From Prolixibacteraceae bacterium (GTDB lineage Bacteria; Bacteroidota; Bacteroidia; Bacteroidales; Prolixibacteraceae): a stretch of DNA of 64,000 bases. Within the stretch, counting starts at the first letter, position 1; every line of letters starts with the position of its first letter. Of this stretch, positions 9,515 to 17,142 are shown piece by piece. A program made the position numbers and the translations under genes. The DNA is taken from the NCBI GenBank assembly GCA_019856515.1, contig CP082230.1, positions 4,960,001 through 5,024,000 of the forward strand, in the 5' to 3' direction. The notes below the pieces were generated by a model. That model was given only the letters and a program-made list of their open reading frames with translations, searched no databases and was not told where the DNA came from.

Positions 9515-9830
9515 TATCAAAATCTAGATTTCCTTTTTTATAAGATCTGCAAAGAAAGATTTCTTTGTCCGATTAAACAAATCTTATGAAAGAATAAATT
9601 CTAAAATGAGAGATGACTTCTTTGTAAAAGAAGAGAATGTTGCTGAAAGGAGATGAAAAAGAGATTTAAGAGCTTTGTCACAGTGTATTTACCACACCAA
9701 ATGTATAGGGAACAATATCCACGTTGTTTACCAGAAAATGTCTCACAAGCAACAAAAGATGACCATGTTATTGGAACCTAACTCTTAGATCCTATTCCAA
9801 CATGCATTTGGTGTTGTTCTTTGTTTCATT
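9515..9830. other. Intergenic region with nested inverted repeats
   Basis: No firm gene. Near the rimO start, CAAAGAAA-GA-TTTCTTTG (about 9550-9567) is a perfect short palindrome inside weaker ATAAGAT/ATCTTAT arms, possibly a rimO leader hairpin. ACACCAAATG at 9694-9703 is exactly complementary to CATTTGGTGT at 9805-9814. A 42-codon plus-strand reading frame starts at the ATG near 9653 (MKKRFKSFVTVYLPHQMY...) directly behind AAAGGAG, too close to act as a ribosome site; I do not call it a gene. Confidence 0.4.
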
Positions 9831-10469
9831 CTATAACTCTTCAAATAGAGTAGGGTCTATTGTAATCCCATGATTACGAAACATACAGGTGCTGATATGG
9901 TCGTTGACCATTCCTGTTGCCTGCATCATCGAATAGATAATCGTAGGTCCAACAAATTTAAAACCTCTTCTCTTAAGATCTTTCGAAATCTTTAGTGATA
10001 GTTCTGTCTGTGTCGGTATATCTTCAAGAGTCTCAGGGGTGAGTTCAATGATCTTGAAGTCGCTCCATTGCCACCAATACTTCGCAAAAGAGCCAAACTC
10101 TTTCTGTATTTCAATAAAAGCCAAGGCATTGGTGTAGACACTTTCGATCTTTCTCCGGTTACGAATAATTCTTGGGTTGTCCATATGTTGTAAAAAGTGA
10201 TCTAAACCTGATTCAACGATGGCTTGGGGATCAAAATCTAAGAATACCTCTCTATAACCTTCTCTCTTCTTTAGAATAGTGATCCAACTTAATCCTGCTT
10301 GAGCTCCTTCCAAACTGATCTTCTCGAAAAAGTCGATATCATCAATCTTTGGTACTCCCCATTCCGTATCGTGATAGGCGATATATAGGGGATCACTCCC
10401 ACACCATGAGCATCGTTTAATCTCATCGGATGTTATACTCTGTCTGTCTTTAATCATAGTTAAAACCAT
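9831..10469 (-). CDS. tag: DNA-3-methyladenine glycosylase I
   Basis: A 212-residue base-excision repair enzyme that removes 3-methyladenine from alkylated DNA. The N-terminal RCSWCGSDPLYIAYHDTEWG is the family signature, with Cys and His residues that bind zinc together with the C-terminal NDHISTCMFR. The central SLEGAQAGLSWITILKKRE and the GPTIIYSMMQATGMVNDH stretch are also typical. It is slightly longer than the usual 185-195 residues because of an N-terminal extension; Met5 (10457) is an equally possible start. It lies 300 bases beyond the rimO start on the same strand, and is probably its own unit. Cytoplasmic. Confidence 0.92.
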   Translation of the reverse strand: MVLTMIKDRQSITSDEIKRCSWCGSDPLYIAYHDTEWGVPKIDDIDFFEKISLEGAQAGLSWITILKKREGYREVFLDFDPQAIVESGLDHFLQHMDNPRIIRNRRKIESVYTNALAFIEIQKEFGSFAKYWWQWSDFKIIELTPETLEDIPTQTELSLKISKDLKRRGFKFVGPTIIYSMMQATGMVNDHISTCMFRNHGITIDPTLFEEL

Positions 10470-10510
10470 TTCTTTGATTAAAGATACGCCTTTTCATCCA
10501 AAATCAATTA

Positions 10511-10815
10511 ATGAACGTTACTTGTGTCCCTGAGTTAACCTCCCGATTTTTTATTGGATTTCTTGCAAAGAGATTGATTCTTCTTTTCTGTCGATAAATC
10601 TCTAGATGGAGGGAAACTGCTATTGCTACTGTTTTTTTACTACGAGCCAATTGATCTTCAAGATTCTTGACCTTATTGTGTAGTGAAGCGTTTTCTTCGG
10701 ACAGGACTTTAACCTGTAACTTGAGATCATCAAGTTCTTTAAGTAATTGAGCAATTTGCTCCTTTAATGATTTGTTCTCCTGTTCTAAAAGATCGACTTT
10801 TTTGATGCCTATAAA
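10511..10815 (-). pseudogene. IS66-family transposase N-terminal remnant, frameshifted
   Basis: Read on the minus strand, codons from about 10809 give a coiled coil (KKVDLLEQENKSLKEQIAQL onward to NLEDQLARSK). After a frame change at a homopolymer of seven T near 10632-10638 it continues as KNSSNSSFPPSRDLSTEKKN and then KKSNKKSGG, followed by a stop at 10535-10537 and, in a third frame, TQGHK. The leucine-rich coil followed by KNSxNSS-PPSKD, KSGKK-GGQ-GHKG is the N-terminal region of IS66 TnpC transposases. No start codon, catalytic domain or terminal repeats are present, so this is a dead fragment. The exact ends are uncertain. Confidence 0.7.
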
Positions 10816-11014
10816 AATCTACTCATATGGTCAGAATAGAAAAGACAACAACTAAAAGTAATCAACAAATACATCGTTATTTTATCAACACTGTACGCCA
10901 AATCAACGTATTTGAAGTTTTTATCTATTGAAACCTATCTGAAGAACCTGAGTAGTAACGTTTTTTCTTATTTTATGAAGAAGTAATGCTAATTGGATAT
11001 GCGTGTTGTGTGAA

Positions 11015-11069
11015 AAAATCCATCTACGATACGTTGGTTTTTGGGATAAAACGTAAGTAGATGGATTTT
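11015..11069. repeat. 13-bp inverted repeat hairpin
   Basis: AAAATCCATCTAC at 11015-11027 is exactly complementary to GTAGATGGATTTT at 11057-11069, with a 29-base loop. It sits in a gene-free stretch between the IS66 remnant and the Cys-rich gene. It could be a terminator without a gene, or the end of a lost mobile element. Elsewhere in 10816-11260 I see only AT-rich sequence. Confidence 0.6.
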
Positions 11070-11260
11070 GAATTAATGAAAGTCAAGCAATAATTTAAAC
11101 CAATAATATCATTAAAAAGAACTATTTTATTACGTTCTATTTTGTTTGTATTTCGTTAAAAAACTAAGCGTAGGGGAAACTATGCTTTGATTTTCAGTCT
11201 TGTTTAAACAAAATCTATTCACAAACGTTTATAGCTCATTACATGATGTAATTGGGTTTA

Positions 11261-11611
11261 TTATTTTTTTGTTTTACACTTGCTACAGTGTTTTCCTTCT
11301 TTACTTGCTGTTTTACAACAATCTTTTTTTGTCTTGTCGCATTTTTGACATTGCTCTCCTTTTTTTGAAGCGTCTTTACAGCAATCTTTCTTCTTTGCGC
11401 ACTCTTTTTTGCTTTTGTCTTTACAACATGATTTCTTCTTGGCTTCTGGGTGACACTTTGTACATGTCTCTCCTTTATCCGCTGCAGCTTTACAACAATC
11501 TTTGTCAATAGAGATCTCTGTTGTTTGGTCTTGAGATGTTGTGGTTGTGTTGTTTGCAGATAGAGCAGTTGTTGTAAATGCCAACACTAGCAATAGAAGT
11601 AATTGTTTCAT
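11261..11611 (-). CDS. Exported Cys/Lys-rich repeat protein, possible metal binder
   Basis: A 116-residue protein starting at ATG 11611 (an upstream in-frame TTG at 11632 is less likely). Residues 1-19 (MKQLLLLLVLAFTTTALSA) are a signal peptide, followed by a Thr-rich linker. The rest is three near-copies of a 17-residue unit with the pattern K-D-C-C-K-x-A-x-x-K-G-x-x-C-x-K-C, plus a fourth partial CC motif (KKSCCKDKSKKECAK). About 16 cysteines, many as CC and CxxC pairs, and about a third lysine suggest metal chelation or a disulfide-crosslinked basic protein outside the cytoplasm. I do not recognise a named family. There is no metal transporter next to it. Coding is supported by the signal peptide and by the repeat keeping frame. 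Confidence 0.75.
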   Translation of the reverse strand: MKQLLLLLVLAFTTTALSANNTTTTSQDQTTEISIDKDCCKAAADKGETCTKCHPEAKKKSCCKDKSKKECAKKKDCCKDASKKGEQCQKCDKTKKDCCKTASKEGKHCSKCKTKK

Positions 11612-12063
11612 ACTAAAAAATGTTTTAATCAATAATTTCGTTCTTGCACTATATTACACCAAGGTATTCCTTTTGTTTTCACATTAAAGGTTAATTAAGC
11701 TATATTGTATTATGATGTGTAAATGAATATATTAGGCTTTTGTGTGGATGGGGATCTGATATTGTCTATTTTTATCTCATCTCTAAGTGAATTGTTTATC
11801 TTTGATCTCAGTGGAAATAGATCTACTTGGATGATACTCTCTTTCAGTATACGGTTATCATAAGTATATATTGATTGTTTTAAGTCGATGCTTTGCAGAT
11901 GAGTATCTTTCTTTCTATTTTGACTCTAATTTGTAAGAGTATCATGGTCATAAGTGACCAAGCATATATTTTGTCTTGGGTAAACAAGCTAGATGTTTAA
12001 TTAGATCTTTCTTTATCTAAGATATAGATGATGTTGTAATCACACTTTTAAAACAATAGATCA
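11612..12063. other. Intergenic region with small inverted repeats
   Basis: 452 bases without a gene. TGGTCA-TAAG-TGACCA at 11945-11960 is a symmetric operator-like site about 100 bases before rfbC. ATGATACTCT (11831-11840) and AGAGTATCAT (11936-11945) are exact complements. I found no full Bacteroidota promoter. Confidence 0.35.
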
Positions 12064-12615
12064 ATGAAGATATTAGAAACACCATTAAAGGATTTGGTGA
12101 TTATCGAACCCAATGTATATAAAGATGATCGTGGTTATTTTATGGAGTCTTATAAGCATAGTGCATTAGAATCTTATAGTGGCGATTTTCATATTATTCA
12201 AGAGAATGAATCATTCTCCAAAAAGGGGGCTTTGCGCGGTCTGCATTATCAAGCTCCTCCTTTTGCACAAGCTAAGCTTGTTCGTTGTATTCAAGGTACA
12301 GTTCTGGACGTGTGTGTAGACATACGAAAGGGGTCGCCAACATATATGAAAAGTTTTAGTGCAATTTTGTCTGAAGATAATAAACATCAACTTTTTGTTC
12401 CTAAGGGGTTCGCTCATGGTTTTATCACGCTAAGCGATACCGCGCTATTCTCTTATAAAGTGGATGCACCTTATAGTCCTTCATCAGAAGGAGGTATTCG
12501 ATGGAATGACCCAATGCTAAACATTGATTGGAAGCTTTCGAAAGATGAATTTATCATTTCAGAAAAGGATGGAGTATTGCCTTTAGTAAATGATTGGATG
12601 AGCCCTTTTGAATAG
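12064..12615 (+). CDS. rfbC: dTDP-4-dehydrorhamnose 3,5-epimerase
   Basis: A 183-residue cupin-fold epimerase, the third step of dTDP-L-rhamnose synthesis: dTDP-4-keto-6-deoxyglucose to dTDP-4-keto-rhamnose. The signature QENESFSKKGALRGLHYQ contains the catalytic His61. CVDIRKGSPTY, FVPKGFAHGF, and Tyr131 in LFSYK follow at the expected spacing. The length is normal. It stands alone between its own control region and a strong terminator. The next pathway enzyme, RfbD, is 22 kb away on the other strand with UDP-sugar genes, so the rhamnose genes are split here; rfbA and rfbB are not in the window. Confidence 0.95.
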   Translation: MKILETPLKDLVIIEPNVYKDDRGYFMESYKHSALESYSGDFHIIQENESFSKKGALRGLHYQAPPFAQAKLVRCIQGTVLDVCVDIRKGSPTYMKSFSAILSEDNKHQLFVPKGFAHGFITLSDTALFSYKVDAPYSPSSEGGIRWNDPMLNIDWKLSKDEFIISEKDGVLPLVNDWMSPFE

Positions 12616-12647
12616 TATTGCCTTTTACGAAATAGATTTTATTCTTG

Positions 12648-12686
12648 ATAGCCTCTATCTAAAGCCTTTTAGATAGAGGCTATTTT
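12648..12686 (+). terminator. Rho-independent terminator after rfbC
   Basis: ATAGCCTCTATCTAAA and TTTAGATAGAGGCTAT form a 16-bp stem with a short loop, followed by a T run; it starts 33 bases after the stop codon. Confidence 0.9.
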
Positions 12687-12792
12687 TATGTCTTGATTGT
12701 ACATTACAGTGAATAATTAGATCCCTTTTTTTTGGGAATGAATAAAAGGTTCCCAAAACAATCATTTGGGCTACTGGTGGTAAGGTGTTGAT

Positions 12793-12823
12793 ATTGTATT
12801 CACTATAGAAACCTCTATGTTTG
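12793..12823 (+). promoter_or_regulatory. Bacteroidota-type promoter of the PL6 gene
   Basis: ATTG at 12793-12796, a 19-base spacer, then TATGTTTG at 12816-12823. This matches the TTTG-N19-TAnnTTTG consensus and lies 49 bases upstream of the ATG at 12873. Confidence 0.6.
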
Positions 12824-12872
12824 TGACATGAACAACTAACCCATAGAACACTGTTGTGTGGGAAGATCAGAG

Positions 12873-14384
12873 ATGATAAAGATTAAAAATGATATAACGC
12901 CAAAGAGTATGAGAAGATTTTATGTGGGGATGGTGATCATCTTAGTTTTCGTGTTGCCTTTTATTGGAATGGCTCAAGGAAGAACCATTGAGGTAGATTC
13001 AAATAGTGAGATTATAAAGCAGTCGAGTCAGTTGTCTCCTGGGGATGTTTTAATTGTTAAGGATGGTATTTATAAAGATCTTAAGTGGATTCTTAATGTT
13101 AATGGAACTGCAAAAAATCCGATCGTAGTGAGAGCTGAAAATGGGGGTGAAGTGAAGATCTCTGGAGATGCAAAAGTAGAGATAAGAGGTTCTCATATTG
13201 TTTTTGATGGATTTATACTCAATAATGGAGCACGTATCTCTTCAGAGTGGAAATCTCATGGACCTGGATTAATTGCTATCTATGGAAGTTATAATAGGAT
13301 TACCAACTGTATCGTGGATAATTTTGATAATGTAAAATCTGCATATGTGACTACTTCCTTAAATGAAAAAGGAGAGGTACCACAGCATTGTCGTATTGAT
13401 CATTGCTCATTTTTGAATAAATCAACAGTGGATCAAGTGATCAACTTGAATAATAGAATACATAAAAGATCAAATACTCCAGCTCCTGCTATGTATCATA
13501 GAATTGACCACTGTTTGCTAAACAACCCTTTCAAGAAGAAGGGTAATGCAGGGGGAGGTATTCGTATTGGATATTATCGTAATGATTATGGTCGTTGTCT
13601 TGTAGATTCAAACTTATTTGTTCGTCAGAACTCAGAACCAGAGATTATTACAAGTAAATGTCAGGAGAATGTATTTTATGCCAATACTTTTATAGAGTGT
13701 AGAGGAACCATGAACTTTCGTCATGGGGATCGTCAAGTCTTATTGAATAACTTCTTTTTGGCTAAAAATGAGAAGCTTGGTTGTGGTGGTGTTTTTGTTT
13801 GGGGAAGCAAACACCTTATTGCTGGAAACTATTTTGAACTAGGATCTACGATTAAAAATAGAGGTAATGCAGCATTATATATTAACCCAGGAGCGGAGAA
13901 TGTAGAGCATGCTTTGGGATTTGATATGTCGATATACAATAATCTTTTTGTTAATAACAATGGTTATGCCGTACACTTTGAACCATTAAGAGATCGTCGT
14001 GAACAGTGGTGTGCAAAGAAAAAGTATCGTTTTGAATTACCTCATGATTTAAGAATTAAGGGCAATGTTTTTTATCAAAAGAGATACTTTAAAAAAGATT
14101 TTATGTTTACAAGTCAAACAGCGGATGAGTTAGGAACCTTTGAAGGAAACTATTTTTTCGGAACTGATACAGGCTTTGAATCTAAAGTTGAAGGTATGAC
14201 AGAGTATAAAATGAAGTTGAAGGACGATAAAGATGGAGTAACACAACGTCCTGATGAATTATCCTTAGTGAAGTCGGAGGAGATGCAAATCGAAGGTGTT
14301 GATTTAGATTTAGGTAAGTTGGCATCTGAGGGTATTAAAGGTGCACCATTGACAGAGTCAGAGGTTGGGCCTCTTTGGAGATAG
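12873..14384 (+). CDS. Polysaccharide lyase family 6 (chondroitinase B/alginate lyase-like)
   Basis: A parallel beta-helix lyase of about 503 residues starting at ATG 12873; an in-frame GTG at 12858 is possible but less likely. An N-terminal hydrophobic signal (FYVGMVIILVFVLPFIGMAQ) directs export. PL6 enzymes break uronic-acid polysaccharides by beta-elimination using a Lys base and an Arg acid with calcium. Here the signature NSEPEIITSKCQENVFYANTF supplies the Lys, and the downstream NFRHGDR supplies the Arg, at the family spacing of 21 residues (K267/R288 counted from the GTG). The substrate, alginate or dermatan-type chondroitin sulfate, cannot be fixed by sequence reading. It is unusual in standing alone, with no SusC/D or other glycan enzyme beside it. 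Confidence 0.88.
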   Translation: MIKIKNDITPKSMRRFYVGMVIILVFVLPFIGMAQGRTIEVDSNSEIIKQSSQLSPGDVLIVKDGIYKDLKWILNVNGTAKNPIVVRAENGGEVKISGDAKVEIRGSHIVFDGFILNNGARISSEWKSHGPGLIAIYGSYNRITNCIVDNFDNVKSAYVTTSLNEKGEVPQHCRIDHCSFLNKSTVDQVINLNNRIHKRSNTPAPAMYHRIDHCLLNNPFKKKGNAGGGIRIGYYRNDYGRCLVDSNLFVRQNSEPEIITSKCQENVFYANTFIECRGTMNFRHGDRQVLLNNFFLAKNEKLGCGGVFVWGSKHLIAGNYFELGSTIKNRGNAALYINPGAENVEHALGFDMSIYNNLFVNNNGYAVHFEPLRDRREQWCAKKKYRFELPHDLRIKGNVFYQKRYFKKDFMFTSQTADELGTFEGNYFFGTDTGFESKVEGMTEYKMKLKDDKDGVTQRPDELSLVKSEEMQIEGVDLDLGKLASEGIKGAPLTESEVGPLWR

Positions 14385-14419
14385 AATTTTTAGATAGACT
14401 GTTACATATTTTTAGTTAG

Positions 14420-14450
14420 ACCAGTTCTCTTCGGGGAGCTGGTTTTTTTT
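14420..14450 (+). terminator. Rho-independent terminator after the PL6 gene
   Basis: ACCAGTTCTC-TTCG-GGGAGCTGGT hairpin followed by eight T. The rest of 14451-14734, upstream of the efflux operon, is AT-rich; I see no consensus promoter in it. Confidence 0.85.
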
Positions 14451-14734
14451 GTTTTGAGTTATAGTGTATGTATTTGGTTATTAGTTTGATATGTTTTGCG
14501 TGTGACTAAGGTTACATTTCTTTATTTTCATAGATGTTACGTTTGTATTGTATCCAAGAGAAGTAGTGCCGATACAATATAGAATTGGTATGACATGATT
14601 AAACAATAGAGTGGTTCTATTGGTTAGGTTTTTAAAATGCATGGTCTTCTTTAGTTATTTGATGTTTGCTCCCAAATATTTGATAACAATTATTGGATTG
14701 AAGTATTGTAGATACATAATTTAATAACTGACAT

Positions 14735-16054
14735 ATGAAAAAAAGAGTGTACTTATGGGTAATGCTATATTGTTTTCCCATGTTGGGTGTGATAGCTCAA
14801 CAAAATAGAACACTATCCTTGGAGGAAGCACTGTCGATCTCTTATGAGAAGAATAGTACGATTAGCATTGCTTTTGAAGATTTGAATGCGGCGATTGCTG
14901 ACTACAAGACAACCAATGCGATCTTTATGCCACAGGTCTCCATTGCCGAAAATTATATTTATACCAATAACCCCATGCAAGTTTTTGGTATAAATTTACA
15001 GCAGACTTCTATTACAGAAGCAGACTTTGCACCAAGTACTTTAAATAATCCAAATGCTACGGATAACTGGAATACCGAGTTCTCTGTGCAGATGCCTCTA
15101 TTTAATTTAGATAAGATATATGAGCGAAAGGCTGCCAGGTCTGCAATGAATGCAAAATCTGCATCATTGCAGAGAACTTATGATCATATATCTTTTGAGG
15201 TGAAGAAAGCATACTATGCTTTACAGTTGGCTTCAGAGAGAGTTGATGTTGCTCGTAAGTCTGTAGAGACGACGGCTTCTTCACTAAGAGTGATCTCTTC
15301 CATGAAGAGGGAAGGGTTGGTTACTCAAGCCGATTTGTCATTAACGAAAGTTCATGAGCTCAAAGCAAAGAATCAATTGATTGGAGCAGAGAGCAACTTG
15401 CGTAAAGCCAATCGTTATCTTGTGTTTTTATTGAGATTAGACGAAGGAACACAAATTATTCCCTCTGATAAGATTGGCCAGATTCAAGAGGAAAAAGTAC
15501 AACCAAATCTCATGATCTCCTCTACACGTCCTGATCTTATGGCTCAGAGACACTATGTGGATGCGCTTCATTATCGAGTAAATCAGAATAAGGCATCATG
15601 GATTCCATCATTGAATGCAATGGGGAGTTATTATTTAAACTCGCCTGAGATGTTTAGTGGAGCTAGTAGTAGCTATTTGGTAGGGGTCTCTTTGAGATGG
15701 AATCTCTTTGAAGGAGGAATCAAGTGGAACCAAAATAAAAAGAGTAAAGCCCAATATAAGAGAGCCCAAACCCAATTGGTACAGATGGAGGAGAAGGCCA
15801 ACATGGAGTTGCATAATACTTTGGATCAAATCAAGGTGTTCGAACAGCAGGTCAAAATAATGTATGAAGCTTTTCTTCAATCACAAGAGACATACTCGAT
15901 TAAATATAATCGCTATTCTGAGGGGTTAGAGAAGACAAATGATCTTTTGACCTACCAAACAGAAATGGAGCAAATGCAGTGGAGATACCTACAGGCAAGA
16001 TACCAATATGCTTTAGCTAATTTTCAGTTGGAACTAATACTTAAAACCAAATAA
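14735..16054 (+). CDS. TolC family outer-membrane efflux protein
   Basis: A 439-residue outer-membrane channel, first gene of a three-gene tripartite efflux operon; the adaptor begins 3 bases after its stop. A signal peptide ends near VIAQQ (residue 22). Two OEP repeats can be seen: ALSISYEKNSTISIAFEDLN at the start of the first, and a second beginning around RPDLMAQRHYVDAL. Long alpha-helical stretches (ISFEVKKAYYALQLASERV, and MELHNTLDQIKVFEQQVK) form the periplasmic barrel of the family. It would let drugs, metals or lipids pumped by the RND protein leave the cell. The substrate is unknown. Confidence 0.92.
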   Translation: MKKRVYLWVMLYCFPMLGVIAQQNRTLSLEEALSISYEKNSTISIAFEDLNAAIADYKTTNAIFMPQVSIAENYIYTNNPMQVFGINLQQTSITEADFAPSTLNNPNATDNWNTEFSVQMPLFNLDKIYERKAARSAMNAKSASLQRTYDHISFEVKKAYYALQLASERVDVARKSVETTASSLRVISSMKREGLVTQADLSLTKVHELKAKNQLIGAESNLRKANRYLVFLLRLDEGTQIIPSDKIGQIQEEKVQPNLMISSTRPDLMAQRHYVDALHYRVNQNKASWIPSLNAMGSYYLNSPEMFSGASSSYLVGVSLRWNLFEGGIKWNQNKKSKAQYKRAQTQLVQMEEKANMELHNTLDQIKVFEQQVKIMYEAFLQSQETYSIKYNRYSEGLEKTNDLLTYQTEMEQMQWRYLQARYQYALANFQLELILKTK

Positions 16055-16057
16055 ATC

Positions 16058-17131
16058 ATGAAGTGGACAAATATATTAATGGTCATAACCTCTTTGGTCG
16101 TACTATTTTCTTGTGGTTCAGAAAGTAGTAAGCAAAAGAGTATAGATACTGCACAAAAAGTTGAAACGATAGCAGTGAAACAATATGAGGTATTACGACC
16201 TCAAACCATCTCAGGGACAATCTCTGCTGATGAATCAGCAGACCTTAGTACCAAACTGATGGGGACGATTGAGATGTTAAAGGTTAAGCCAGGTGATAAA
16301 GTAAAAAGAGGAGCATTGTTGGTTAAGATTGAAAACAAAGAGCTACGTGCTTCATTGTCAACTGCGAATGCAGCATTAGAGCAGGTCGTTTCTAAGTTGC
16401 ACTTGGAGGAGAAGAACTATGGTCGTATGACACGTCTGCTTGCAGAAGAGAGTATAACGCAAGGTGAGTTTGATAAAGTGTCGATGGAGCTTCAAGTTAC
16501 TAAAGAGCAACTAACCCAAGCCAAAGCACAAGTTGAAAAGGTGAAGAGTCTACTAATGGCGAGTCGAATAGTGGCTCCTTTTAATGGGGTAATAACCAAT
16601 AAATTTGTGAAGCAAGGTAGTTATGCAACTCCTGGTCATCCCATCTTATCTATAGCCAATACCAATGTATATAATGTTGTCTTCTTTCTACCTGAAGACC
16701 AATCGATGGAGCTTCATGAAGGAGAGGTTTGTGAGGTGAGTGTTAGAGATTCATCCACAAAGTTAACTGCTACAGTAACGCATATTGCTGCTACTGGAAC
16801 ATATCACAATGGACAAATTAGGGTGGTGGCAAAAATAGAAGAGAAGGTGTCAGAGCTGGGTGATGGTATTTATGCCACCGTGAGATTACCTAATATGAAA
16901 TCTCAACAGATAGTGATACCTAAAACAGCTCTTGTTCGCTATGGTGCATTAACTGGTGTGTATAAAGTAGCAGAAAATGGAAGAGCGCTTCTTCAATGGA
17001 TTAGATTAGGAGAAACATATGAGGAAAAATGGTGTGTTATTTCAGGCCTTGACGAAGGAGCTGTGATCGTGAATAATCCTTCAGTGTCTCTCAGGGATGG
17101 AGATAAGATATCTACAAATCGATTAAACTAA
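16058..17131 (+). CDS. RND efflux periplasmic adaptor (membrane fusion protein), lipoprotein
   Basis: A 357-residue HlyD/MFP-family adaptor linking the inner-membrane pump to the TolC-like channel. The lipobox LFSC with Cys19 indicates an inner-membrane-anchored lipoprotein. Order: barrel-sandwich (lipoyl) half-motif LMGTIEMLKVKPGDKVKRGA, then an alpha-hairpin (about residues 100-165), the second lipoyl half (SRIVAPFNGVITNKFVKQGS), and a beta-barrel and membrane-proximal domain. It is the middle gene of the operon, with spacings of 3 and 11 bases, so all three proteins are surely co-expressed. Confidence 0.93.
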   Translation: MKWTNILMVITSLVVLFSCGSESSKQKSIDTAQKVETIAVKQYEVLRPQTISGTISADESADLSTKLMGTIEMLKVKPGDKVKRGALLVKIENKELRASLSTANAALEQVVSKLHLEEKNYGRMTRLLAEESITQGEFDKVSMELQVTKEQLTQAKAQVEKVKSLLMASRIVAPFNGVITNKFVKQGSYATPGHPILSIANTNVYNVVFFLPEDQSMELHEGEVCEVSVRDSSTKLTATVTHIAATGTYHNGQIRVVAKIEEKVSELGDGIYATVRLPNMKSQQIVIPKTALVRYGALTGVYKVAENGRALLQWIRLGETYEEKWCVISGLDEGAVIVNNPSVSLRDGDKISTNRLN

Positions 17132-17142
17132 AAGATTAAAAG

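Noticed and set aside
11239..11508. Alternative minus-strand frame overlapping the Cys-rich gene
   Set aside because: It is a shadow in another frame; the true frame has a signal peptide and an in-frame repeat.
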